A stretch of DNA of 64,000 bases from Alphaproteobacteria bacterium (GTDB taxonomy: Bacteria; Pseudomonadota; Alphaproteobacteria; Caedimonadales; UBA9215), in contig JAACSN010000003.1 in NCBI GenBank assembly GCA_009993885.1, positions 1 through 64,000 on the forward strand. The letters are read 5' to 3'. A program made the position numbers and the translations under genes. Under the pieces are notes generated by a model. It worked only from the letters and a program-made list of their open reading frames with translations. It was not told where the DNA came from and did no database searches. Below are positions 27,449-37,400 of the stretch, one piece after another. Within the stretch, counting starts at the first letter, position 1, and each line of letters begins with the position of its first letter.

Positions 27449-28384
27449 TTAAGAGGATAGAACGGGAAGGTCTCTTAATTGCGCACCGTCAAATCGTTCA
27501 AGGTTATGATGTTCGATGTGTTTTTTTACTTTTTTAATGTAAGCTTGGTGCAGCTCCGAGTAATAATACAAACCGTCCATCATTTGAACGCCACAGAGTT
27601 CTTTGTTTTGTGATCGTAGGTTGGCGCGTATTGTGCGCATTTTTTTATAAGCAGGATTAGCATTTAAATTTCTCATATAGGCTTTTACGCTAATAACCAA
27701 GGATTCGTAGGCTTTTACGCCGGAAGGGAGGGTAACGCCGTGTGTTGCATTCTTGATGCGGGCTGCATAAGACCTGCCCCAACCTGTTTCTTCAGCGGCT
27801 TGAGCCAAAGCCATGGAAACGGGGATTTCATCTACACGCACCAGCAGCTCTTCCAACTTGTCATAGCTAAAGTTTTTTAAACGGTATTTTTCAGCTAAAT
27901 TTTCAAGCCATTCTTTTTGAGATTCAAGAAGGTTGCCTTTGTTTTCAACAATTTCTTGTAAAGAAATGAGCATGGCGCGTTCTTGTGCTATTTCGTTATT
28001 AGCTTCAAGAATAAGAGGTAAAATGGCTTGCATAAACAACGCCTTTTTCTCGGCGACGGTAAGGTTCTGTGCAAAATCATTGGGAAGTGTCGCAAGGTAA
28101 AGGGCAGGAATCGTGATGCCCGATGTTGTGTTATCTGTTTCTAAGGAATAGTCGTGTTGGTCAAAAAGAGCCGTGAGTTCTTTTGTGGTTTGAACTTCAA
28201 TAAACGTTTTCGGTTGCGTTACGGTGGCTGCGGCTTTTAACGGTGAAATCCCAAAAGAAGAGGGTTTGATATAGTTTTTGGCTACCATAATATATAAGGC
28301 GGCAATGAGTAAAAGAGCTCCGGCAACAATAACACGGCTTATACAAAAATTAATTTTTTTCAAAAAAGAAGATTGTTTTATCAT
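27449..28384 (-). CDS. Bax-like glucosaminidase-domain protein, membrane anchored
   Basis: 311 residues from the ATG at 28384, preceded by AGGAAG at 6 bp; a GTG at 28402 is less likely. A membrane segment (about 18-40) is followed by a periplasmic region and a C-terminal FlgJ/Bax-type N-acetylglucosaminidase domain. The catalytic-glutamate block is MALAQAAEETGWGRS, and further Bax-like segments are VKAYMRNLN and LYYYSELH. Such proteins cleave peptidoglycan glycan strands; E. coli Bax itself is poorly characterised. The stretch ATHGVTLPSG replaces the usual NNLFG-type motif. It is 26 bp from the Nfu gene and probably co-transcribed with it. Confidence 0.85.
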   Translation of the reverse strand: MIKQSSFLKKINFCISRVIVAGALLLIAALYIMVAKNYIKPSSFGISPLKAAATVTQPKTFIEVQTTKELTALFDQHDYSLETDNTTSGITIPALYLATLPNDFAQNLTVAEKKALFMQAILPLILEANNEIAQERAMLISLQEIVENKGNLLESQKEWLENLAEKYRLKNFSYDKLEELLVRVDEIPVSMALAQAAEETGWGRSYAARIKNATHGVTLPSGVKAYESLVISVKAYMRNLNANPAYKKMRTIRANLRSQNKELCGVQMMDGLYYYSELHQAYIKKVKKHIEHHNLERFDGAQLRDLPVLSS

Positions 28385-28410
28385 TTTGAACTTCCTATAC
28401 ACATACTAAA

Positions 28411-28962
28411 TTAAACGGCTTTAACTTCTTTAACTTCAGGTACATAGTGGCGTAACATATTTTCAACACCATTTTTTAAGGTCACACTTGAGCTGGGGCA
28501 ACCCGAACACGCACCATGCATTTTCAAATAGACAACCCCGTCCGTAAAACGCTCAAAAGTAATGTCGCCACCGTCTTGTGCAACGGCAGGTCTAATGCGC
28601 GCTTCAATAAGTTCTTTAATTTCCTTAACAATTTCCGATGACTCTTCTTCTTCGTAGGTTTTGTCGCTTTTATCTTGACGCACAATCACCGTATCGTTTT
28701 CCATGAAATATTCCATGATCGAGCCTAGAATTTGAGGTTTTAAAAGATCCCAGTCTTGTTCAGGAGTTTTTGTGACCGAAATAAAATCTTGACCAAAGAA
28801 AAGTTCGCTGACTCCGGCCACCTGAAAAAGAGCTTCGGCTAACGGGGAGCGCCAAGCGTCTGTAGTCGAGGTGATTGTTAAGGTTCCTTGTTCCATAACA
28901 ATACGCCCGGGGCTGTATTTTAAGGTTAAAGGATTTGGCGTTTCTTCGGTTTGGATAAACAT
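28411..28962 (-). CDS. NifU-like (Nfu) iron-sulfur cluster carrier
   Basis: 183 residues. The ATG at 28962 is chosen because AAGGA lies 6 bp upstream and the family N-terminus begins MFIQTEETPNP exactly there; a longer frame to 29022 is not needed. The N-terminal Nfu_N domain (about 1-88) is followed by an acidic linker and the C-terminal NifU domain. The cluster-binding motif is CSGCPSS, and the VAQDGGDI block is intact. It matches mitochondrial NFU1 and alphaproteobacterial NfuA-type proteins that deliver 4Fe-4S clusters to target enzymes. Confidence 0.95.
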   Translation of the reverse strand: MFIQTEETPNPLTLKYSPGRIVMEQGTLTITSTTDAWRSPLAEALFQVAGVSELFFGQDFISVTKTPEQDWDLLKPQILGSIMEYFMENDTVIVRQDKSDKTYEEEESSEIVKEIKELIEARIRPAVAQDGGDITFERFTDGVVYLKMHGACSGCPSSSVTLKNGVENMLRHYVPEVKEVKAV

Positions 28963-29154
28963 TTTTGTCCTTAAAAAAAGAGAAGATAAAATTGATATTA
29001 AAGATTTAGAAAATATGGTCAACTCTTAAATTTTGACCAGAAAACAAATACTTAAATACTAATAATTCGTAAACACTTCTATTGGTTATATAATATTTAT
29101 ATATTAATAATCAAGGCATTTTAGAAGCTGATTTAATTCAATTTTAAATTAATT

Positions 29155-30570
29155 TTATATCCAGATGAGGTCTGCGAGGATAAAAAGAGGGACCAAAATC
29201 AAAATTGACCAGACCATATAGCCGAAAAAACTCGGCATCGCGATATTGTTTTGTTCTGCAATGGCTTTCACCATGAAATTAGGGGCATTGCCGATATAGG
29301 TCAACGCACCCATGAAAACGGAACCACAAGAAATTGCAATGAGGGTATGGGAAAGAGGACCCATGAGATCTGTCGGGTTACCTCCGGCAAGATTAAAGAA
29401 AACAAGGTAGGTCGGCGCGTTGTCCAAGAAAGCAGAGAGTCCGCCCGTAAACCAATAATAGAGATCATTGTGAAAACCGTCCCCGGTATTAACTAATTTG
29501 ACCAGTCCGACAAAAGCCCCTTGTTCACCTGCTTTTAAAATGGCAATTACGGGAGCTGCCGTAATAAAAATGGCTGCAAAAACCTTGAAAACTTCCATAA
29601 AGGGAGCCCAAGTAAAATGGTTTTCGGAGCGAACGCGTTTATTGCCGTATTGAAGAGAAATATAGGTTAGAAGCAATAGGGTAAGGTCTCTTGCTACGTT
29701 CGGATAGGATAGAAAAACCCCCCCGATGTAAAACCCTTCTTTGCTTTTTAAGATACCGGATAAGATAATAACGGCAATGGCACACAAGAGCAGGAGTAAA
29801 TTGCGACGCCCGCCAAAGCGGACAATAAAAGGGTCATTTGCGTCTTCGTCTTCATGGTTAAAGGCGTTATTATGTAGTCCTTCTTTTTTAAAGGCGCGCT
29901 TATCAAAAAAATAAAAAATGACAAGTAAGGGAATGCTTACCGTCAGAAACGGCCCGAATAAATGGGTAGTCGGCCAAAAAAAGTCGATGCCGTTCAAAAA
30001 ACCAAGAAATAAAGGAGGATCACCGACGGCTGTCAAAGAGCCGCCAATGTTACAAACTAAGAAAATAAAAAAGATAACAAGGTGGCGTTTATTGGGGCGA
30101 TTTTCGTTTACGTGTAGAAAAGGACGAATAAATAGCATGGCTGCCCCTGTGGTTCCGATCCAACTGGAGACAAAGGTCGTAATTGCTAGAAAAGTCGTAT
30201 TAAAGTAAGGATTAGGCTTGGTGGTAATATCAATTTTAATACCTCCGCAAATGACATAAAGAGATAAAATAAAGATGATAAAAGGGATGAATTCATGGAA
30301 GTAAGTGAGCAGTACTTCATGAAAGGCCTCTTTGAGGCCAAATTGGTAGGAAATCATACCAAGGGTGATCAAAGACCATCCGGCAGCTATTTTGCCAAAA
30401 TGATTATGCCAAAAGTGTCCTGCAATGATCGGCATTAAAGCAAGAGACAGGAGGATGCCCCCAAAAGGAACGGCCCACCAAAAACTCAGTGTTGTGCCGT
30501 CTAAACCGGAGGCATTGACCGTTAGGCTTGAAAATAGGGTTAACGCAAAGAGGATCGAATATTTGAGCAT
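29155..30570 (-). CDS. NhaD/CitMHS-type sodium:proton antiporter
   Basis: A 471-residue ion transporter with about 12 hydrophobic segments and a possible N-terminal signal (TVNASG). Conserved half-helix blocks such as SSWIGTTGAAMLFIRP, NIGGSLTAVGDPPLFLGF and ALTYIGNAPNFM place it in the ArsB/NhaD ion-transporter superfamily, CitMHS_2-like group, usually annotated as Na+/H+ antiporter. It probably exchanges Na+ for H+, but organic anion transport cannot be excluded. Its ATG overlaps the AsmA stop (TAATG), so it is translationally coupled to an envelope gene. The 192 bp between its stop and the next gene start are very AT-rich and hold no visible gene. Confidence 0.88.
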   Translation of the reverse strand: MLKYSILFALTLFSSLTVNASGLDGTTLSFWWAVPFGGILLSLALMPIIAGHFWHNHFGKIAAGWSLITLGMISYQFGLKEAFHEVLLTYFHEFIPFIIFILSLYVICGGIKIDITTKPNPYFNTTFLAITTFVSSWIGTTGAAMLFIRPFLHVNENRPNKRHLVIFFIFLVCNIGGSLTAVGDPPLFLGFLNGIDFFWPTTHLFGPFLTVSIPLLVIFYFFDKRAFKKEGLHNNAFNHEDEDANDPFIVRFGGRRNLLLLLCAIAVIILSGILKSKEGFYIGGVFLSYPNVARDLTLLLLTYISLQYGNKRVRSENHFTWAPFMEVFKVFAAIFITAAPVIAILKAGEQGAFVGLVKLVNTGDGFHNDLYYWFTGGLSAFLDNAPTYLVFFNLAGGNPTDLMGPLSHTLIAISCGSVFMGALTYIGNAPNFMVKAIAEQNNIAMPSFFGYMVWSILILVPLFILADLIWI

Positions 30571-33371
30571 TAAAACAGGTCTTTCAACAGACCGCCGACG
30601 GCATTGCCGATCGCTTCGATCTCTTTTTGGGATTTTGTCGGCTTTTCTTGAGTCTTATCGGGTTGCTGTTGAGAGGGTGACTCTTCTTTACTTCCCAATC
30701 CTAAAACGCCTTTAATAATATCTTCCGCCCCCCCTTTTCCTTTTGATAAATTATCTAAAACATCGGTTAAAACGTTATTGATTAAATACTGCTCAAGCTT
30801 TCCTGTTTTTAACTCGTGTTTCGGATTATCCAAGGGGCCGTAGATGCGTGCCGCAAAAGGTGGAAAGTCTTTTGCTTCAAGGGTTATTTTTGAGGAAATA
30901 TCCATCAAATAATGTAATAGGTTAACGGTTCCGTCAGCGGTAACGTCGGCTCCAACGGCATCCAAGAGGAATTTTTTAATGCGCGCCTCTCCCTTAGAAA
31001 CGGAGGTGATACAGTCAATGGAGTTAAAGGCTGTTTGGCCTCCGGAAAAAGAGGTATTTAATAGGGTAAGGGCGCTACCGAGGCTTTTTACGTTTGCAAG
31101 ATCTTTCACAATGCGTTGAAGATCAAATCCGCTAATAGTGCCTTTGGTTCCTTTAAAATTCATAGAACCCGATAAATTGGCAACATACTGATACTCGCTT
31201 TTCCCTTGGCTGGTCAGATCTGCATCTAAGCTAAAGAGTCCTTTCAGCACTTTAATTTCTTTTTGTTTGGGAATAATGTTTTTCAATTGTGCATCTTTGA
31301 GATGAGCCGTTAAGGCGACAGGTTGGTCTTTTTGTGAAGAAAGGCGACCCTTAAGGGTTAAAGAACCCCCATAAAGATTTCCTGTTAACGACGTTAATTC
31401 CAAAATACCGTTTGCAACACGCGCCGTCATTTTCACGGTGTCAAACACTAAAGATCCTTTGCTTAAAGCGGGGGCAAAGATCGTGATGTCTCCTTCAAAG
31501 CTTCGTAAAAATGCAAGATCAATTTTATCATGACTCCAACGTGTTTTCGGAGCCTGAGATTTATCGGGAGCGTTTTTTGCAACAAGCCGTATTTGTTTAT
31601 TTTCTTGTGTATTAGGGGGGCTAATGACGGCAAGTAAACGATCAAGATTGAGGGCTGATAAAGAGAGATTCGCGTTAATTTTTGGTTTTAGGCCCGATAG
31701 GAAAAGTTCTACGATACCTTTAATATTAACTTGATCACTTCCGACGGTGAGAGAGGATTTATGGAAATCTAATTTAACCCGTTGAGGAATATCACCGCTT
31801 ACTTCTGTTGTAACGGAAAAACTTCCTAAAGTTTTAGAAGGAGCCTCTTGACCCAGGTAACTCAAGGTTGAGCGTAAACTTTTTCCACTTGTGGTGAGGG
31901 TTAAAGCAGGTTTTAGACTTTTATCTTTTTTCTGTAAACGCCCTTTGATTTTTGTATGAGCCTTCGCACCGTCAACAGAAAAATCAAGCATTAAATCATT
32001 TGCGTCTCCGGAGGCCGTTCCTGTGAACTTGATAGGGCCGATATTCCCGGGGAGCTGTATTTCAAAAAGGCGCGTTAGTTTTTCAATGTTTCGTGTTTTT
32101 AAATCAAAGGAATAGAGACCTTTAGAGCCTTGGTTTTCAAGGGTAATTTGTCCGTCCAATTCTGCTGCCCCCATCTCGAAACGGAGCTGACGGAGAGCAA
32201 TTTTCCGATCTTGATACGTTAGGTGCGTTGCAAAAGAAAAGGTCTTTAATAAAGAGGGCGGTACGTCTTTGGTTTTTAATTTTAACGCAGAACAGAGTTG
32301 CGAAATATCACCGGCTTTTAAAGAAATTGTACCGGAAAATTGATTGTTTTGTGAAACATCAGGGCGGAGTTCGAGTTGTAAAGCGCCCGGCATAACACTG
32401 ATGTTAAGGGCTCCGGTTGTTTTTTTTAAGTCAACAACAAGGTCTCCGGTTGCTTTTAGAGGTTTTAAATCAAAGTCAAGATTATGAATACTGAGTTGAT
32501 CTGCCGTCGCGTTAATGTCGGCTTTAAGTGTATATTTTTCTTTTAAAGACGAAGGAATCTCGATATCGGGTAAAAAGCGTTTGAGATTTTTCAAAGTTCC
32601 CTTTAACTCTAGGTCGCCGGTAAACTTCGTTGTTTTCGTGTCAAAAATCCCGCCGACGATTAGTTTTTCGCCTAAGGCTTTGAGCTTTGCCTCTAAGGGG
32701 ATTTGAGACCCTATTTCTTTTAAATGTCCGGTAATTTCAAAAGGCGTATCAAAGGCATTAAAGTCGAGAGAAAAGTTAATAGGCCCCTTTAAATCTTCGA
32801 TATCGAGGGTTAAGTCGATGTCTTGAACTTCTGTTGTGTTCTCACCGTCCGTATAGTTAAGCGAAGCTTTTTGTATTTTGATTGTTTTAATATGGAAAGG
32901 AGAAGGTTTAGTGCTGACGGCAGTGCCTTGGGAAGCTTGAGACTGCTCTTTTAAAGAAGCTTCTTTATTTTTTAAATCAAATTCCCAGTTTCCTTTACCG
33001 TTTTTGAGTTTCTCTAAAGAAATAGTCGGTTGATCGAGTACAAGCTTAGCCACCTCAATTTTTCCAACGAATAAGGGAGCAATGGAGAGAATTGCCTCTA
33101 CCTCTTTAACGGAGGCCAAGGTTGTTTTTTGGTATCCGGAGGGTGAGGAAAGTTTGATATCTTTGATTTTTACATAGGGGCGCGGCAGAATCCTGAACTT
33201 GATATTACCGTCAATGGCAAGGTCACGCCCAAGAGCTTCTTTTGCTTTTGAGATGATTTCTTCCTTATAGGCGTTCAAACTGACAAAATAAGGCAAAATC
33301 AAAATAAATACGGAAAGAGCGAGGAACGTCGTTCCCAAGTATTTTAAGAATTTAAGCAAAATGAGCCTCAT
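30570..33371 (-). CDS. AsmA-family envelope protein
   Basis: A 933-residue protein with one N-terminal membrane segment (about 10-28), then a very long beta-rich periplasmic region. The start (LGTTFLALSVFILILP..., RDLAIDGNIKFRILPRPYVKIKDIKL) is the standard AsmA N-terminal domain. The C-terminal AsmA_2 region includes YQYVANLSGSMNFKGTKGTISG. It ends with a Lys/Gln/Pro-rich tail. AsmA-like proteins are chorein-like bridges thought to carry phospholipid toward the outer membrane; this would complement the Mla-type system in the window. Function here is inferred from family. Confidence 0.9.
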   Translation of the reverse strand: MRLILLKFLKYLGTTFLALSVFILILPYFVSLNAYKEEIISKAKEALGRDLAIDGNIKFRILPRPYVKIKDIKLSSPSGYQKTTLASVKEVEAILSIAPLFVGKIEVAKLVLDQPTISLEKLKNGKGNWEFDLKNKEASLKEQSQASQGTAVSTKPSPFHIKTIKIQKASLNYTDGENTTEVQDIDLTLDIEDLKGPINFSLDFNAFDTPFEITGHLKEIGSQIPLEAKLKALGEKLIVGGIFDTKTTKFTGDLELKGTLKNLKRFLPDIEIPSSLKEKYTLKADINATADQLSIHNLDFDLKPLKATGDLVVDLKKTTGALNISVMPGALQLELRPDVSQNNQFSGTISLKAGDISQLCSALKLKTKDVPPSLLKTFSFATHLTYQDRKIALRQLRFEMGAAELDGQITLENQGSKGLYSFDLKTRNIEKLTRLFEIQLPGNIGPIKFTGTASGDANDLMLDFSVDGAKAHTKIKGRLQKKDKSLKPALTLTTSGKSLRSTLSYLGQEAPSKTLGSFSVTTEVSGDIPQRVKLDFHKSSLTVGSDQVNIKGIVELFLSGLKPKINANLSLSALNLDRLLAVISPPNTQENKQIRLVAKNAPDKSQAPKTRWSHDKIDLAFLRSFEGDITIFAPALSKGSLVFDTVKMTARVANGILELTSLTGNLYGGSLTLKGRLSSQKDQPVALTAHLKDAQLKNIIPKQKEIKVLKGLFSLDADLTSQGKSEYQYVANLSGSMNFKGTKGTISGFDLQRIVKDLANVKSLGSALTLLNTSFSGGQTAFNSIDCITSVSKGEARIKKFLLDAVGADVTADGTVNLLHYLMDISSKITLEAKDFPPFAARIYGPLDNPKHELKTGKLEQYLINNVLTDVLDNLSKGKGGAEDIIKGVLGLGSKEESPSQQQPDKTQEKPTKSQKEIEAIGNAVGGLLKDLF

Positions 33372-33401
33372 TAGCTGGTGTTTATCTTTGTGATTCTATA
33401 C

Positions 33402-34388
33402 TTACAGAGGGGCTTTGACAACCTTATCTGCTTCTTTAAGAAGTGTTTTGGAAAAAGAAATTCCGGTAATTGTAGCCGCTTCTTGGTTTAAATACAGCTT
33501 CAGGCTGTTCGGATGACTCACGGGAATATCCTCTAAGGGGATCCCTTCTAAAATTTGACAGGCTTGTGACCCCGCTTGTTGTCCGATATTATAATAATCG
33601 ATGCCACGCATCCCAACGGCTCCTCGTTCTACTAACATGATGTCCGATGTGAAAACGGGGATTTTCTTTGAGTTGGTGATTTTTATGAGGGACTCAAAGC
33701 TAGAAGCAATTAAGTTATCATTGGCAATAAAAATAGCCTGAGCAGTTTCCGTTACTTTTCTAACGGCCTGAGGGAGATCCGTTGATTTTGTAACGGCAAC
33801 GGCTACCAAATTAAGATCGAGCTCTCTTAATATTTCTCTTAATTCTGCCACTGCATAGCGTGAGTTGTCTTCACCCGGATTATAAAGGACGGCAAGATCC
33901 TTAAGGGAAGGTACGAGCTCTTGAATAAAGAGGATTTGCTCCCTAAACGGGGGCTTATCTGTTACGCCGGTCACATTCTTCCCGGAGATTTGAGCTGCTT
34001 TTGGATCTGTAATAGCCCCAAAAATTAACGGTACTCGTCCTCGAACAGCGCTTAATACACTTTGAGCAGACAAGGTTGAAATAGCAATAATAACATCAGG
34101 TTCTTCACTGGCATGTTTTTGAGCAATTTGCCGGGCTACAAGGAGGTTGGCGCTGGCATTGGTGAGGTTAAAGACAATGTTGAATTTATCCTTTGTACAG
34201 TCTTTGAGACGATCCATAGCGCCGTCTCGTACAGCATCGAGGGCTGCATGGGAGACATACTGTGTGATTACAATACTTACATTTTTTAAAGGAACTTTAG
34301 GGGGAAGGGTCTCAGGCACGGCATGAAGGGATGTTGAGCCGGAAAGGGTCGCAAAAAGGCATAAAAGTGTTAAAAGTCGTAATCCCAT
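33402..34388 (-). CDS. Orphan ABC substrate-binding protein (TrpX-like)
   Basis: 328 residues with a Sec signal peptide (hydrophobic run, cut near LHA). The fold is the ABC_sub_bind family of type-I binding proteins: NVSIVITQYVSHAALDAVRDG, then VIIAISTLSAQSVLSA, PLIFGAITDPKAAQ, and IFIANDNLIASSFESL. Relatives bind aromatic amino acids such as tryptophan (TrpX) or are uncharacterised. A complete system would have permease and ATPase genes next to it; none is here. The neighbours are AsmA and the fused oxidoreductase. It may serve a distant transporter or act as a sensor. Confidence 0.87.
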   Translation of the reverse strand: MGLRLLTLLCLFATLSGSTSLHAVPETLPPKVPLKNVSIVITQYVSHAALDAVRDGAMDRLKDCTKDKFNIVFNLTNASANLLVARQIAQKHASEEPDVIIAISTLSAQSVLSAVRGRVPLIFGAITDPKAAQISGKNVTGVTDKPPFREQILFIQELVPSLKDLAVLYNPGEDNSRYAVAELREILRELDLNLVAVAVTKSTDLPQAVRKVTETAQAIFIANDNLIASSFESLIKITNSKKIPVFTSDIMLVERGAVGMRGIDYYNIGQQAGSQACQILEGIPLEDIPVSHPNSLKLYLNQEAATITGISFSKTLLKEADKVVKAPL

Positions 34389-34437
34389 GGGATGTTTTCA
34401 AAGCCTTATGTTATTAGACGGGTCCAATGATATCTTT

Positions 34438-37400
34438 CTACGATGCCTTATTTTCTAAGGTTTGCATACATTTTTTTATCCACAGAGCTGTCATTTTCTC
34501 TTGTAAGCTGTTTTGCTGCAGGCGTTGACGGAGATGAGAAAAATCAACGGATTTCATGTTTTGATCTTGGGTTGCACAAGTGTAAACGTAAAATTCAAGA
34601 CCTGTTGCAGGGTCTACATGGCGTTGCAAACATTGGGCACAAATTTCCTTCATCATACATTGCATCGGAGCATTGATACCGGCAATGAGTCGGGCATTCT
34701 TTTTGAGCGTAATGCTTGTGAGGTGTGCCTTCACGGCGGCCATCATACCGTCGGATCCAATTGTAATAAATCGGTCAAAGGTTTTCAGATCTAAGGTTCT
34801 GAGAGCGTCAAGAATAGTGCCTTTTACGGTTTTGTCTTGAGGATTCGACGGTAAAATATCGCCGTCTTCATAAACCCAAATAACTTGATGAGCAGCCTTT
34901 GATATTTTATCAACATAAAAAATATCTTCTGTCTTGCGATAGGCTGCGAGATAAACCACATGATTGCCGGCCTCTTTTAAAGCGCGGCCGATGGAAAAGA
35001 GAACCGCATTACCGAGACCCCCTCCCATTAAGCAAATCGTTTCTTGTTCGGGTATTTCCGTAGGGGTGCCCGTTGGCCCCATGAGCACAACTTCTTCGTC
35101 AATTTTTAAAAGTTGACAAAGGGAAGACGCTCCTCCTGTCTCAAGGATAATAAGGGAAATCAGACCCTGTTCACGGTCCACCCAAGCTCCTGTTAGGGCA
35201 ATGCTTTCAAGGACAAGGGTCGTATCCAAAACATGTAGGGCTGATGTTTCAAAATTTTGCAGGCGGTAAAATTGACCCGGCTTAAAGTTTTTAACTGCCA
35301 AAGGAGCGTGTACGATAAGTTCAAGGGTTGTCGGCGTTAATCGATTAATGTGACGAAGGGTGGCGCGAAATTGGCCGGAAATAAAATCAAGGAAGGATTT
35401 TTGGGGTTCTTTTCGATGTTTTAGGATTTTTGAAAGTGTCTTATAACCGTATTTTGCGCTGGCCATGGCTTTGACGATGCTCCCTTTATAAGTCGGGTGG
35501 AGATCGCCAAAATAGCTCATTGAGTAGGGGGATGTTGAGGGGGTGATAAGCACATTTTCGCTATCCTGAGCTTTGTAGTACATGCCGTCAAGTTCAAAGA
35601 GATCGGGGTATTCTTTTGAAAGGGTTATATTGGGCTTTGTGCCGGCAGCAATCAGAATGCTGCAGGCCGGAATGTATTGTTTTTGTCCTTTTGTATCAAA
35701 GGCTACAAGGGATTTAGCGTGACCAAATTCATCAAGTTGGACTTCCGTCGGGCGGAGTTCCCCGACAAATTGTATGCCTTCTTGAAGGGCTTGAAAAATT
35801 TCTTCAGGGTTGAGTCGGTAGCTTGGCGCATTTTGTAGCGATTTGCGATAAAGCACGGTAACGCCGCCCCAAGCTTGGAGATGTTTTAAAATATCAGGCG
35901 AGGCTTTTTTCCGTTCGTTTCGCAAGATTTTTGCATGCTCAATCCACGTTTTCGCAATGTTTTCTTGCTCGGGTGTGAGTGAAAGTGATGATAAATCTCG
36001 GCCTAATTTTTCATGACGACTAAGGAATTTCTCCACTTGAACAGGATAATAGGCAAGGGCTTCTGTGGCGCTGTCAATGGCGGTGAGTCCGCCGCCAATG
36101 ACAACGACCGGTAAGCGGAGCTCAAGGTTGGCAAGGGACGATTTCTTAGCAGCGCCCGTTAACTGCAAGGCCATAAGGAAGTCTGAGGCTTGACGCACTC
36201 CTCGGGCAAGAGCATTTTTTAGGGGAATTAAATTGGGTTGACCGGCTCCGGCACAAAGGGCAACGTGGTCAAACTCTGTTCCTTCTTTAAGGCCTTTTAA
36301 GGCTTGGTCCGGTGTTATGGTGCTTCCAAAGCGCACGCCGCCCTGTAATCGGAAATTCTCTCGGCGCTCTAACAAAAGACGGATGACGGTTAAAAAATTT
36401 TTATCCCACCGAACCGTAATGCCATATTCGGCAACGCCCCCGAATCCGCCGATAATGCGCTCTTCAAGATTTTTAAATAAGAGAGAGCTGTCTTTTATGG
36501 GGTTTTCAATAAACTTGCGCGGTAAGGGTTCTATTTTTAGGCCGTCTACACCGAAAACACTGTGACCCTCTTGTAAAAGGTAGTGGGCTAAGGTAAATCC
36601 CGCGGGTCCCATGCCGACGATTAAAGCACGCCCCCCCGTTGATTCTTTTGGAACCGGAGAGTCAAATCGAAGGGGATTCCAGCGTGTTAAAAGAGCATAG
36701 ATTTCAAATCCCCAAGGAAGACTTAAAACATCTTTTAGGTTTTGGGTTTCAATACCCGGTATATTGACAGGATCTTGTTTTTGGAAAATACAAGCTGCAC
36801 TGCAGTCATTGCAAATACGATGGCCTGTTGCAGCCACCAAAGGATTATCTATGGTGACTACGCAAAGAGCGGCCAAAGAAAGCCCTTGGGATTTTAAAAG
36901 ATTCATTTCCGAGATTTTTTCTTTTAAGGGACATCCTTCAAGGTCACGAAGTAACTCGGTTTTTAACGCTTCTTTTTGCTTGAGTCCTGTGGCACAAGAA
37001 TCTTTTTTGCGTTCATGGCAATAGAGGCAATAGTTGGCTTGATCTAAAGCTTGTTCCTGTGACAGACCTTTATCGGTTAGAGCAAACCCGTCACGTTGAT
37101 GCGTTCGGATTGTTTTAGGAATTAAACGGTTAGGGTCACGCTTTTGAGGCAGATTAAAAAGCGGAGACTCTTTATGAAAGTCTTGTCCTTCTTCTGTAAA
37201 AAGAGCCCAAGCAGCATACTCTTGTGCAAGTTGTAGAGGTTTTGCGAAGGTATCGCCGTCTTGTAGCCATCTTAGAACATGGTCGGCATAAGTTAAATCG
37301 TCAAAGGGTTTGTTGAAATACGTTTGAAGGGAGCGTCTTAAGTTCTCTCCGTCACGGAGGAAAATATCTTCTCCGACGGAGTTTTTTGCGACTTGTCGTT

